This document shows, in pieces, positions 40,201 through 55,200 of a stretch of 64,000 nt of DNA (position 1 is the first letter of the stretch; each line of letters begins with the position of its first letter). The DNA comes from Eonycteris spelaea (Eukaryota > Chordata > Mammalia > Chiroptera > Pteropodidae): NCBI GenBank assembly GCA_003508835.1, contig PUFA01000551.1, positions 1 to 64,000 of the forward strand. Reading direction: 5' to 3'. The position numbers were made by a program, and so were the translations under genes. Below the pieces are notes generated by a model that did not search any database, had not been told where the DNA came from, and saw only the letters and a program-made list of their open reading frames with translations.

Positions 40201-43200
40201 ACGAAGGAGAAATCAAGACCTTTCCAGACATAAAAAAATTGAAGTAATTTCCCAGTATGAGGCCTGTACTACAAGAAATACTGAAAGGGGTCAGTTCATC
40301 TAAACAAAATAATGACAACAAAAATACATAATTAGGAGTAAAGTGACTATCAGGCAAATAGAAGCAGAGCAGTGCAACCCTTATTAAGAGCAGGGCATTA
40401 CAGTTTAAACAATAAAAAGTGAACTGTTATATACAATACAGTAATGAATGTTCAGGATACATAGGGACAAACTGAGACAAAATGACTGAAAAGCGGAGGA
40501 TCCAAAGATCTAGATTTGCCAAGGGGAATAGAGATAAGGCACGCACAAAAGAAAATGGACAATGTGTATATGTGTGTGTACATACATACATATGTACATG
40601 TATATATACATATATTAACTATCCTTTTCATATTCGAAATGGTAACCATACGCCAAAGATTCAGAACTGAAGTATGTAACATAAAACAAGAAGAACCAGA
40701 GGCAAACCCACGAAGTCAACCAAAATAAAGAAAAGAGAACACAAGGACAAGGAAGCAATGGAAACACCAAACTACCAGAAAGCAAAAGATAAAATGGCTA
40801 TAAGACCTCATATTTCAATAATCACCCTAAATGTAAATGGATGAACTCACAATAAAAAGGCACAGAGTTGCAGAATGGATCAAAAAACAAAACCCAACCA
40901 TATGCTGCCTCCAGGAAACATATCTCAGCTCCAAAGACAAATAAGACTCAAGTGAAAGAGCAGAAAATGATATTTCAAGCAAATGGCATTCAGAGAAAAA
41001 CAGGAGTAGTGGTGCTAACATCGACGAAATAGACTTCAAAATAAAAAGTAAGGAAAGATACTGAGGACACTTCATAATGATAAAGGGAATCATGCACCAA
41101 GAAGACATAACACTTATTAATATCTATGCTCCCAATCAGGGAGCCCTGAAATATGTAAAGCAATTACTAACAGAACTAAAGGGAGAAACAGACACATCGT
41201 AGTAGAGGACCTAAATACCCCACTGTCAGATATGGAAGATCATCCAAACAGAAAATCAATAAGGAAATAAATCCTTAAATGACACATTAGCCAACTGGAC
41301 ATAATTGACATTTACAAGCCTTCCATCCCAAAGCAGCTGCTCATACATTCTCTCTAGTGCACATGGAACATTCTCAAGAATAGACCACATACTGGACACA
41401 GAGAGAGCCTCAACAAAATAAGAGGTTGAAATCATACCAACCACATTCTCTGATCATAATGCTTTGAAACTAGAGATCAACTGCAAAAAAAAGCAGGAAG
41501 AACCACAAAACAACATGCTACTGAAGAATAACTGGGTCAGAAGAAATAAAAAGAGAGATCAAGAGATACATAGAAATGAATGATAATGATAGTAAAACAT
41601 ATCAAAACTTTTGGGACATGGCAAAAGCGTCATAAGAGGAAAGTTCATATCATTACAGGCTATCTCCAAAAACAAGAATGAGCCCAAATAAACAACCTTA
41701 TGCTCAGCCTAAAAAAACTAGAAAAGGAAGGCAAATGAAGACCTAAAGTTCAGAAGAAGGAAAGAAATCATCAAAATTAGAGCAGAAATATATGAAATTG
41801 AAAAACACACAAAATAATAAAGGACACAAATAAACAAAATCAGGGATGAAAGAGGGGAAATTATGACTGACATCATAGAAAATCCAAAGGATCATGCAAG
41901 AATATTATGAAAAAGTGTATAATACCAAATTTATAATAACCTAGAAGAAATGGACCAGTACTTAGAAAAATACAACCTTCCTAGACTGAAACAAGAAGAA
42001 CTAGAAATCTAAATAGACTGATCAGCAATATGGAAAATTGAAACAATCATCAAAAACCTACCAAAAGTAAAAGTCCAGGTCCTGATGGCTTCACCAGTGA
42101 ATTCTACCTAACATTCAAAGAAGATTTATTACCTATTTCTCCCAAACTCTTCCAAAAATTCAAAGAGGAGCAATACTTCCCAACTCATTTTTATGAAGGC
42201 CAATATCACTTCTGATACCAAACCTGGTAAAGATAACACAAAAAAAAGAAAACTGTAAACCAATATCTCTCATGAACACAGATGCAAAAGTCATAATAAG
42301 AATACCAGTGAACAGAATACAGCAACATATTCAAAGATTTTATACACCACAATCAAGTTGGCTTCATCCCAAGGGCAACAAAGATGGTTCAACATACATA
42401 CACAATTGATTAATGTGATTACACCACATAAACAAATTAAAAATTAAGAATCATATGATCATATTAATAGATGTAAGAAAAAGTCTTTGACAAAGATACA
42501 GCATCCACTTATGATCAAAACACTTCACAAAAATTGGTATAAAGGAAAGTACCTTAAACATAATTAAAGTCATCTATGACAAACCCTCAGCCAACATCAA
42601 TACAATGGAATATTACTCAGCTATAAGAGATGAAATGTTGTCACTTATGACAACATGGAATGGACCTCGAGATAATCATGCTAAGCAAAATAAGCCAGAC
42701 AGAAAAAGTTGAAAAATCACATGATATACTTATATGTGGGATAGAAACCTAAAAGCAACAGTGACTCAGGACAAACAGAGACTCATGACATGACTACAGA
42801 CTACTGGTTACCAGAGGATTACAGAATAGTGGTTATTAGCTGCGTGGGGGAGGATGGGTAGGGATACAGAGTAAAGGGATCAAATTTGGGGGTAGGAGGA
42901 AGGTGAAAGTGTGGGTAAAGGGAATGAAATATATGGTAGCTGAAGGAAACTGGGCCTTGGGTGGTAAACACACAGTAGAATATACAGACTTCAAATGGTA
43001 ATGTACATCTGAAAATTATATAATTATATTAACCAATGTTACCCAATAAAGGGAAGGAAGGAAAGGAGGAAGAGAAGGAGAGAGAAGAGAAGAGAAGAGA
43101 AGAGAAGAGAAGAGAGAGAAGAGTACGAGAAGAGAAGAGAAAGAGAGAGTAAAAGAAAAGAGGAAAGAAGAGAAAAGAAAAGAAAAGAGGAAAGGAAAGG

Positions 43201-46200
43201 AAAAAGGAAAGGAAAAGGAAAGGAAAGGAAAAGGAAAAGGAAAGGAAAGGAAAAAGGAAAAGGAAAGGAAAGGAAAAGGAAAGGAAAGGGAAAGGAAAAG
43301 GAAAAGGAAAGGAAAAAGGAAAGGAAAGAAAAGGAAAGGAAAAAAGGAAAGGAAAGGAAAGGAAAGGAAAGGAAAAGGAAAGGAAAGGAAAGGAAAGAAA
43401 GGAAAGGAAAGGAAAGGAAAGGAAAGGAAAGGAAAGGAAAAAGAAATGGTGTGCAAAGCCCTTAAGAAAAGGGTAGACCGGGTTCTCCTGTAAAAGAACT
43501 ACTTTGAACAAAAACCACTACAATCTCAAGTCACTCTGAAAATAACATGGGACAAATATCCCTAAAAACAAGACCAGATTTTGTGATATTCCAAAATATC
43601 AAATTTGTATTAGTACAATTTTGAATAGAAATTTTGTTGTTAACAAAAGCTCTCTCAACCTCTCTGAGATACACAATACCAATTGCAAAACTTACAAGTG
43701 CATTTGTAAGACCTCTTACATCTCTCAAAATTTCAATCGTTTTAAGTATGTATTTTCTCCAGTGTCATCACCCGTAAATGGAATATTACCACCTACCTCT
43801 CAATATTTTGAGGTTAAGTTTTGACTGAGAACAAATCCTAGATGCCTATTAAAGAGAAAGCCAGGCTTACATACTTTCAGCTTACATTTATCAGGCTCAT
43901 CACCTATATGATTCAAATTTATGCCTCTACAAAATTAACAAAGATTTTCAGCCTTTGAGGTCGCTGGAAAAGATAAAATTATAAATATTAAGGATATATC
44001 AAGTCACCTACCCTATTGACTCTTCCAATAAATATCGTCTAATAGTTTTTCTTAAATCACAAACCACCCACCCAATCTACCTATACTTGCCATATCCCTT
44101 CCCCCTAGTAAATTATGGTGTCAGTGTTTTAAGATCATATTTTAATGTGCACAAAGGAGGCTGAACAGGAGGCAGTCCTAGGTAAGCAATATGGAAGTCT
44201 CAGAAATTACAGAAATAACAGATTTCCTGCCAAATGCATAGCTTCAAATTCTAACAGTGGTTTTGAAGGGATCCTGAAAACTGCTCAATAAAGAGAAAAG
44301 ATGTAAGACAACTGAACAAGGGACAAGCAGTATAAAGTACAGATTATGAGAGGATCTGAAGTCAAGAATATCTGAGTTTAAATACCATTCTGTCACTCGT
44401 TGCACAATCTGGGTAAATTATTTAAGTTCTGTAAGCCTCAGTATCCTCACTTGTAAAAAAAAAAAAGGAGAGATATCTACTTCAGTGAGTAGCTGTAAAG
44501 ATTAAATTAGGATAGGTAATGAAACATCTGTTTGGCATAAAGTAAAAGTTACATTAATTGTCTGACTTTAGGAAGAAAAAGGCCCTAGTCCCTTAAAGAT
44601 AAATCACAATTTCAGGTAAACCATTTTAAAACCAAAAATTCTAGTTAGGTAAGAGTACTGAGAAGCACCCATAATAGAAATAAATTGAAAGAAATTTCAA
44701 AGGGTCAAGAGGCCACACGCCCGTGAGAGAGGCAAGGCAAATCGTAAAGACAAGAAGAGAAAATACATACAATGTTCTGAACTGACTGAGAGAGTCTAAG
44801 TCAGATCTGGTTATAGAAAAGAAGGAAATAAAAGAGCTGAAGCAAAGTTTTTTGTTTTGTTTTTTTAAGTCAAAAGGAAAGTTTATTAGAAAAGGGGTAG
44901 CACTTCACAGAGTATGGTCTCCTCTCAGAGGCAGAGGAGTGAGAGGACCTGAAGCAAAGTTTTGACAAGCAAAATAAACAGCTAGTTCAGTCTTAAATAT
45001 TAAAAATCTTGCTAAGAGTTAGGGAAGTATTGGGCCTAGACTGTAACTAAGCAATGTTTTCATCCTTAGGATTTCATTTCAGTAAGCGGCATACTTCTAA
45101 GAAAATTATGAGGCAAGAGACATACCCTGACAAAACAATTCCAAAGTGTCTTCACTCTACCAGAGAGACTCTCAATATATCTTCCCTCCAAACCCCCAAC
45201 AAAAGCAAACTAATAAGTGATAAACTGCCCTACTTGCACTACCATATATATAGCATGTTTTTTAAAAAGAAATGCAATCACTATTACCATTATTTTATTA
45301 CAACTTTGAGACTTAAATTAACTTCTATTTATATTCAAAGGTGTTCAGTTCTCAATAATATTTCAATTTATTTGGAAGAAATGGAGTTTGGAGGGTGGTT
45401 ACAGAAGTGCCTCTTATAGAAGGTAAGTTCCATACCAGCAGTGCAAACCCAGGAGGACTGCTGTGGGTGAAACCAGAACAAGCAAAGACAAGCTACTGAA
45501 CACACCTGAGAGCATAGCAAAAATGAAGATCTAAATACATTTTCCAGATTCATTAGGTATTTCTAAAAAAATAGTGCTTTCGCAGGAATATGTACTAAAT
45601 TAACAGTCAACATACTCAACTGTCTATACTGTTTTAATCATTGATTAAATTTTTGCCATTGATACTGGAAACTTGATTTAAGCTGGACAAATATAAACAC
45701 ACTCACTCACCCTAATAATAAACTCCCATATAGAAAGGAAAAAGATCTACAGCCCACAAAAGAGGGAAATCAACAGTAAATTCGGGACCATAAAATTACT
45801 GACACAACATGAAGTTTTTGACAGGTTTCCAATAACGGTCCACAAGCATTAGGAACTCATACATTCATTGGCAGGCACGAAAATGATCTCTGGATTTTGG
45901 GTAAAAACTGCACTTGTATATATACAGGTAATACTAAGATAAGCATAATCATTGTCACTATAATGAGTTAAGTGGTAACAAGGACTAGTCTTTCTCATTC
46001 AAGTATAAAAAACTGATTATTTCTTTACTCTCCCCAAACCATTCACCTATGTAACATATTCCCAAAAGTCAACACCCTTCGTTTTAATTAACATCAAACC
46101 ACTATCACTATGTCCCACTTTCCACCTTTAATCACTGTTGTTGCAATACCACCCCCAGGTTAACTACAACTTCAACAGAGATTCCAAGCATTTCAAAGCT

Positions 46201-49200
46201 GAAAGGAACCTTGGGATTACCTATTACAAGCCCTTATTTAGTATTTGAGGAAACTGTGGCCCATGATAACTTAAGTGATTTAAAAAATGAGACTAAAATA
46301 ATTAGATATACATAGTAGCTTCCATGGCCTAGGTAGTGTCACTCATGTGCCAGTTACCCTGAGGCACTTTATATGTATAAACTCATCAAATTCTCCCACA
46401 ATATCCAGTGAGAAAGATGTATATTACCCATATTTTTACAGATGAGGAAAATAAAGGCACTGAAAGTTAACCATAGTCACATAGTAACTAAGAATTGGGA
46501 ATTCAAATCCATTTGTGCTCTCTTGACTCTCACATCAAAGATCTTTTCACAAGGTTAAGTACCTCAGACTTGTTTCTTGAGACAAATTCACTCTATTTAT
46601 GCCCAACATAAAGACAATTCTAATTTTACTCCCTCCCAAATTTTAACATTTATAGCTATCTATATACTTTCATTTATTAAAGTATCACAATAGCTGAAGC
46701 ACCTACAATGAAACCCTATTGTTTCCAGTGAGGAAACACATTCACAAATAATTTGCCCAAATTTATACACATAGAAGTTGCCCGGCAAAATTCAGAACTT
46801 AAGCATATTTCTTCCAAGAATAACATTATCATATGCTAAGTCTCATGAAATTAGGGTTATTGCCCAACTACCAGTACCAACCTGGACTGAACATGGGAAA
46901 AACTATACACCCACTTGGACACCACAGAAATTGAAGATCCAAAGTTAACTAGTCAAAAAACAAAGTTCACGTGTCTAGCTTCCTGTGCATCATCCAGTAA
47001 TTTTGTGCAGTGTACATGACACATCAGGTTTACAGTATGATGTAAGAAATGAAAAAATTTTCTTCATGTTCATATCTTAATTACTACAGTCAGGAGAATA
47101 TTTAGACACCAAAGGACATCCACTTTGCAACAAACTGTTTCAGATCTTATTTCTCACAGCATGATCAAGGGGGAAAAAATAACAGTGGTTATAACTCTGG
47201 GGAGGGGTAAAATGAGTGCTTGCCCTCTATCTGTAATATTTTTCCATTTAAAAAATTTGAAGAAAAAAGTAAGCCAACCTAAAGAATAGTATTAAGTAAA
47301 TATACATTCCAGATGTTACAAGAGTGTAGCAAAAATCATGAAGGTAGTATGTGAGACTAACATTTTAAAAAACGATGTTCAAATATTCAATAAATACGTT
47401 AGCCACAACAAAATTCCCTTTAGAAACCCACAGAGGATCTAACAGCCATATGGGCTTAAGAAGATTTTATTTATAATAATGCAAGTCTTAGCTGTTGACA
47501 ACTACTTCTAAATAACCTAACTTTTATTATCTCACTATTGTCAAAATTGGTGAAAGTAAAGAACTTGAAACTGCAGAGAGGAAAAAAGTTTTATCACCAC
47601 AATAACTATTTATTGAGTACTTACCCACCAAGCATTTGCTAGGTTTTCCATGTTACCTACTCATACCATGAGGTCTTTTTTACAGATGAGGAAATGGGAC
47701 ATGAAGACAAGACAAAGTCCAAACAAAAGTAGTAGTGGAGAACAATGTTTGGAAATTTTAGAAAGCAAACTGCCATGTTCTTAAACACTTCACAAAAACA
47801 ATGAAATGTAGAAAAGATACTCTGAACCACACAACTTCTTCAAAGTTCAAGAAAACTAATTTCATGTAAAAACAGGCAAAAAAAAAATCAAGGTCAAATC
47901 CAATATGAAATTATATAAGGAGAATAAGGAGCAGTAGTATAACCTCCCTACAAACAACAGAAGGAAGCCAGAAAGACTTGTTCAAAATCAGGTCACAACT
48001 GTAGGATACTATTTCAAAATAAGCTAAAGACACAGAAAAATGACACAAGTTAGAATTAGAGAAACTCAGAAAATGAAGCAACAAAATTAGCAAATAATTC
48101 AAAATAAAAGAAAAATATTACACGAGGAAATAAAAACTAAACCAGAAAGTACAAAACAAATGAACCACAGGTCAGTAAGAGTCACTCCAAGGAAGAAATT
48201 TTAAAGAGCAAAAGAAAATAAATTAGAAATTTTACTTTGAAAGACACCGTTAAGAATGAAAAGACAATCTACACAGTATTTGCAAATCATGTGTCAGATA
48301 AAAAAGATTTGTATCCATAATACATAATTAACTCTAAAACCTGGTAAGAAAACTCAGTTTTAAAATGGGCAAAGACATGAACAAAGAATTTACCAACAAA
48401 GATATGAACAGGAAATAAACATAGGAAAAGATGCTCTAAGTCATCAGCCAACAGGGAAATGCAAAATAAAACCACTATCCAATGTGCACCTATTAGAATG
48501 GCTACATTGGTAAAGATTGACCATACTAAATGTTAGAAAGGATGTGGAGAAACTAAACAACTCCTCTAATGCTGGTGGGAATGCAAACTAGTACAAACAC
48601 TAAAAAAGTTTGGCAGTTTTTTAAGAAGTAAAATATATACCTATCACATAATCCAACCACTCCTACATTTTTATACCATAGAAAAGAATGTATGTGTCCA
48701 AAGTTTGCACACAATATTCACACAGCTTTTTTCTTTTTAACATTTTTTCCCCCTCTTCAATTCCCCCCTCATTTCCACCCCTGACCTATGGATGTTGCCA
48801 TCTCCCTTTTAAGAGCTGGATCTCTGAAGGCAGGGCATTCCACGCCCCCCCCACCCCGCCCACGTGCTCGCAGCATGCACCCAGGGCCTGGTGACACCGG
48901 GGTTTGGTCCGTGGCTCCACCTGGGGCGCGAGCCCAAGACAGTCTACGTGTAAAGTAGATGTGCTAACCACTACACTATGGGGCCACCCCAGCGGCTTTT
49001 CTTATAATACAAAAAACTGGAAATAATCCAGATATGTCTATCAACAGGTCAATGTACAATATTCTGTAGGATTTTCAGATACTACTACTCAAATTAAAAA
49101 GGAATGAGCTGTTGACTGATATCTGCAACATGGATCAATCTCAAAATAATTATGTTGTTGAGAACCGGGCAAAATGGCATAGATGACAGAAGATTTGCTC

Positions 49201-52200
49201 ATCCCCTCTTGCGACCACATCAAAGTTGAAATAGAAACACAGAGCAGACAGCAAACAGAGTCGCCTGGGGGTCTAGATGAACAGAAGCACTACAACTAGG
49301 GAGAGGAATAAGAAATCACCCTGCAATGGTTAGAGGTAGGAAGTGGCGAAGATGCAAGGCTGCCTGGTCCCCAGCAGCTGAGTGGGCAGAGGCTACTGTA
49401 GCGGCAGCCAGCAGCTGCAGAATGCCTATTAAACGGGCCGTGTCCGCAACCGGACTTATGCAATGCCAGACAAGCTTGCTCTGAGCACCAGCACTGAGCT
49501 GGCTGCTTAGGGGTCACCAGGGCCTTACACAGAGACACTGAGTTGTTGGAGCGAGGACCAGAGGCAAGGCATTCTAAATGGGCAGAAGTGCCAATGGTAT
49601 CCATTGCTCCTCTTTTGAGTCCTCTCCCCTCCCAGTGTGCGGACTGAGCACCACCATAGCTGAGATGTTATCAAACTGGAAACAGAGGTCGCTTTGCCCA
49701 GAAGATTCCCTGAAATTCTGCCTCCCTCAACTTGCGGCCCTACCCAAGCCACATTCGGTTGTGTCCTTGGCAACTCAAGTGCCACTTGCTGAGCAGCACC
49801 AATACTCATATTACTGGCAGCTGACCTCAGTTTCTGGGGTAGCTTTTTGTGGCAACTATAAACGCAGCATCTGTGGACTGCTTGCAGAACCTTAACAGGT
49901 GGTACCAGAGGGGCACTGGCTGGGGCTAAACTTGGCCTGTAGCTGAACCCCTCTCAGGACTGTGCCACTGGACACTTACTACACAAAACCATGTTAATAA
50001 GACTGTGAGTCTTAGGAACGTCTATTAGTGACACAGAAAGGCAGAGAAAATGAGAAGACAAGCAGAAATCATATGAAGAACAGAACAGAGATCAAGGAAA
50101 AATGGAGTCAGGGAATCTCACAGATCCAGAGTTCAAAATACTGGTTATAAAGATGCTCCATGAAATTAAGGTAAGTGTAGATGAACTCAGTGAGAACTTT
50201 AACAAAGAGATAAATAACATAAAAATGAAAATGGAAATTGTAAAAGGGAACCAGTCAGAAATGAAAACTACATTATCTGAGATGAAGAATATATTAGAGG
50301 GAATGGGAATCAACACATTAAAGGAAGACGAGGATGGTAGTAACCACTGACAGGCAAGGGAAAAAAAAAACCGAGAATATAATTTAAGGAGCCTCTAGGA
50401 TGAAATTAAGGGTAACAACATCCATATCATAGAAATGCTTGAAGAGGAGAGAACCTGAAGTTGAATATATATTTGAAGAAATAATGATGGGAAACATCCC
50501 TAACCTTCATGCCCCTTCAATAAAGGTGGTAGTGGCAGGGTTGGATAGACTTACAACCCCAGGAAGCACAGAGTCCCAAAAAATGAACCCAAAGAGGCCC
50601 ACATCAAGACACATCATAATTAAAATGCCAAAGGTTAAATAAATACAAAGAGAATCTTAAAAGCAACAAGAGAAAAGCAATTAGTTACCTACAAGGAAGC
50701 TCCCATAAGACTGGCGGCCAATTTCTCAAAAGAAACTACAGGAGAGAAGGGCTTGGCACAAAATATTTGATGTGATGAAAACTCAGGAACTACAACCAAG
50801 AATATTTTATACAACAAAGCTATCATTAAGAACTGAAGAACAGCTTCCCAGACAAATATAAGCTAAAGGAATTTATCAACACCAAGACAGTATTACAGGA
50901 ATTGCTGGAGGGACTTCTTTGAGAAAAAACGTGTATCAAAAACATGGATAAAGAATGGTATTACCTACATATTTATCAACAAGTACTTCAAATGGAAAAG
51001 AACTAAGTGCTTCAACCAAAAGATAGGGAAGCTAAATAGGTATGAAAACAAGATCCCTCACATATGCTGCCTACAAGAGACTCACTTCAGATTAAAAGAC
51101 ACACATAGACCAAATGGAAAAGATATTGCCTTAAAGGATCTAAAGGGTATTGTGCTGAATGAAGTAAGTCAGAAAGAGAAAGACAACAAATACTGCATGA
51201 TTTCACGTACATATGGAATCTTAAGAACAAAATAACAGCAAAAACAAACTCATAGATACAGAGAATATTTTGAGGGTTACTAGATGGGAGGGGGTGTTGG
51301 GGTGATGGTGGAAAAGGGCAAGGTGATTAACAAGTACAAATGTACAGATACAAAACAGTCATGGAGATAGAAGATATAGCACAAGGAAAATAGTCGACAA
51401 TGTTAAAAAAAATTGTTAGGGGGAAGAGGAGTACCTGATTTAGTGGGGTGACCACTCTGTGAGTTATATAGATCTCTAATCAGTATGCTGTATAACTGAA
51501 ACTAATATATTATTGTATGTCAACTATAATTGAAAAAAAAACCTCATTGAATTGTATTGTAAATATGAGCAACTGTCTATTATACTTCAATAAAGGTGGA
51601 GGGGGAAATAATAATTATGTTGAGTAGAAGCTGTTAAGGAATACATACTATATGATTCCATTTAGATAAAATTCTAGAACATGCCAATTAATCTACAGTG
51701 ACAAAAAGCAGATTATTAGATGCCTGAAGGGATGGGAGCACACAAGGGAGAGGTTACAAGGGGGCATGAAGAAAATTCTGGGAGTAATGGATTTGTTCAC
51801 CATCTTGAGTATGGTGATAGTTTCCTGAGTGTGGACAGCTATCAGAACTTACCAAAGCTATATATATTCAATAAATGAAGTTTACTGTATGTCAATTATA
51901 CTTCAATAAAGCTATTTTTAAAGAATTGAAATAAAAAAGGAATTCAAGACAAATTACAAATAATGAAGACAAAGATGATTCAGTATAGGAAGACAAGAAT
52001 CTCTAAAAAGAAAAACCAAAGGAAATAATTCAAGAATCACTTCTCAGAAATTAAAAAAAAAAAAATCGGAAAACTCTGAAAATACATTCTGAAAAAGTTC
52101 TCCAGATATACTGAGTATACTGACCCAAAATCCCAAACACTAAGGTCGTAGTTTAGAAAAATTAATACACTCCAAAGAAAAAGTTCTTTGGGAATCTAGG

Positions 52201-55200
52201 CAAAAAGAGTAGGTGGTTTAGAAAGTAAAGAAAATCAGATTATCATCAGATTCTGACAGTAACTCTCTAAGTAGGGGAAACAATGGAACTAACATATTTA
52301 AGCTACTCAAGGACAAAAAATGTGAAACAAAGCTTTTATTTTCAGACAAAATAACTTTCAAGAATAAAGGACACAAAATGTTAACAATATACAAAAACTT
52401 AGGAAACATTGTTCCCATGAGCCCTACCTAAAATATATTAGAGAATGAGCTTCAGACAACTCAACTGACTAGACACTGACTTAAGGACTGGTAGTGAGCA
52501 TTAGATATATAGCTACAGTAAAACTAAGAATGACAGTTAAAAGAAAGAGCTATGTAACAGTTACATGCTCATATAATGTAGATACAAGTACTTCTTTTTT
52601 TTTTTTAAATGGGGGTTACAAATTGAGAGAATTTTAGCAATTAAATTGGTGGTGTGTAATGTTAAATACAGTCAGTAATTATAGAATAGCCTGACTCTAC
52701 TATGCTCTTGAGAACCAGGATTTTTGGTGTGGAAGAAGCAAAAATAATCCCGTAGTCCTGATTTTGAACTGGAAGTATCTGTATAAATCATGAACGACTT
52801 CATCTAGTTCTGTCCACTGAAGAGGCTAGAAACAATGACCAACTCAATAATATTGCGCATCTCTAGCATCCATCTCTCACTTAAAGGCGGCAGAGATTTT
52901 TGGAAAATGGCTGATTCCAGGTCTTGGGGCAGGGGTGGGAGTGGGGTGGGGATAAACTTATTCTCATACCACAGAGTAAAGACACTATCAAAGACCACTA
53001 GGGTCAAGACAGAGGACTCTGGAATCAACTGGAAGAGGTTACCCACTGGCCAAAGATGAGACAATTTGACCGTCAAAAGGAATAACTGCAACTAAAACCT
53101 ATCAAATTATTTAAATCGATGATTGAAACCTACCACGTTTCTGTTTGTTCAGCACATAATATATTTTGGCATTAAGTTAGAAACTGTTATCTCTGGAAAA
53201 GTGCTGCTCAAGAAATATCTCATTTTTAGGAGAAAGTAACCTCTTGTCATCAAAAAATTTTTTGAAGTAGCCAAAAACTAATTTGGAGGGTGTTAGAGAC
53301 AGACTGATAGATAAAAAATATATTTCCCTCTTTATAACAGCTTAGCATCTTCCCCAACTGCCTACAACAGATGCCTACAGGTAGTTTTTAACAAACTAGG
53401 AAGGAAAATTGTTCCAATACTCTTTAATTTTCCTACAACTGCCTCCTCAATAAGAATCTATAATTCTAAAATCTCTCTAAAGCTGAGTCAAATCAACTGT
53501 TTTCTTAAATGAATAGCCTAGGCTATCACTGATTTTCATCCACAAAGTTGCACAAATTTCTTCTCTTAATGTCTTGCTATAATGTGTCAATGAAAATAAA
53601 AACGGAACTATGGAATTCTTATTTTAAGGGACTCATCCATCCTAAAACATCAAAGAGATCTGACTTGCTATTTTTTAGATTTTCATTCTCTTGTTACAAT
53701 CTTAGAAGTTAGACAAAGCTCAGTCTAGCCATAAGTAGATGACAGAAACTCCAAATTCCATAAGGCATGCCCACAGATTTTTTTTAAAAAGGGGGCTAAA
53801 TAAAGTTAAATGTATAAACTATCAGCTGCTACTTGAATAATAAATTTAAAAATATTTTCCAAACTCAAGAGACAATCTATCAACACCAACCACTTTAACA
53901 CAAAATTACTCTTAGTAAAGGTACTAACCTCTACTGTATTTTATCAAAAATGGAAGGCAGTTTGTACAGGTCTGATAACCTGAATAAGAGGTTTTAAATA
54001 TTTATCTCCAAACAGTGTGATATAATCTTGTGTAGCAAAATTCTTAAAAGTAAAATGCTTTTCCTCCTTGCTTTGTAGAAAGGGATCATTTGGACTAACC
54101 AGCAATTTGAAAGAAATAGTGGCAATCTAAGCATTTATGGTTAGGAATTAATTTATTTTTGAAAGATGGCCATCTAGCCATTTTTAAGCTTATCTATATA
54201 AATACCTGTTATTTTGCCTCAATTTAAAAAATTAAGTGTTATGAGACTATAATTCATAGATAAAAAGATGACGTTTTTCTCCTAAAGGGTTCCATTTTTA
54301 AATGCAATAGCAATATATAATTGAACACAACGTAATCACACTATTAAGTTGACTGGTAATTTTAGAAAGCACTAAGGAGGTTCAGCTTGTCTACATGATC
54401 TTTAAAGCGAAGAGATTTTTTCCCTTTCTAAAATTAGGCTAGTTAGAATGCTACACTACAACCATAAGCAACGAACACTTGCTAATAAACCCAAAGAAAT
54501 TATTCATTGCTTGCTGAAGCTTACATTCTATTAGGGCTCAAGAAGAAATTTTGAAATAAACAAGGGAGCAGAGAAAGCCCACTCAATACTGCATCCAAAG
54601 AAAGCTTCCCCTTTTCTGTTCCCACTCCCTACCATTACAAGAACGTCACCAAATCTGCACACTCTCTGATTTAACTTAGCCAGAGTGTCAAAACAACTCC
54701 AGCTACCCAAACTACTCACACAACAATGCAATGAAATGTTCCTTTTGAAACAGTCCTAACTTTACAGTTCACTGTAGAAGTTTCAGAATCACAACATTTG
54801 GAAACAAACCTAATAAAATGCTGAGGATATGTAACAAGTTATCTAGCCTAAACAAGTTTACAGGACAGTCAAAACTGTCTCTCATCTGGAATTTGTCAGA
54901 ATATCACAGAGTTCTCAAAGAGAACAGAAGTGACACTTTAACACCCACATACATAAATGACAAAAAAAGATTGGATATAGGACAATATGAGAAAATACAA
55001 CCAACAAAATAATCTGAAACGAAGTCACAAAACTCTCGAAAAAAGCCTGTTATGGCTAAAAAAGGGTCATAATGGAATAAGCATTGTTCCTTTTTCTGGC
55101 TCTTTCAGACCAGTAAATTCTAAATGTACCCAAGCATAAATACAAAAAAAAAAAATTAAAATTTTAAAATTCATTACACAGAATGCATAAAGTAACTAAA

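Larger units (their letters stand above)
48250..51930 (+). mobile_element. Host L1 3' end, split by a SINE and a HAL1-like element
   Basis: L1 ORF2 end at 48250-48730, continuing at 48994-49157 and 51610-51930, where the 3' UTR (ATACTATATGATTCCATTTA and a TTCAATAAAGC end) completes it. The pieces join in register once the two insertions are removed. Confidence 0.85.

Noticed and set aside
39677..40247. An intact L1 ORF1 gene
   Set aside because: Recognisable ORF1 blocks lie in separate short frames with stops and frameshifts between them; ORF2 is deleted.
43016..43511. Long minus-strand open frames rich in F, P, S and L
   Set aside because: They are translations of the GGAAA repeat; any frame through it stays open.
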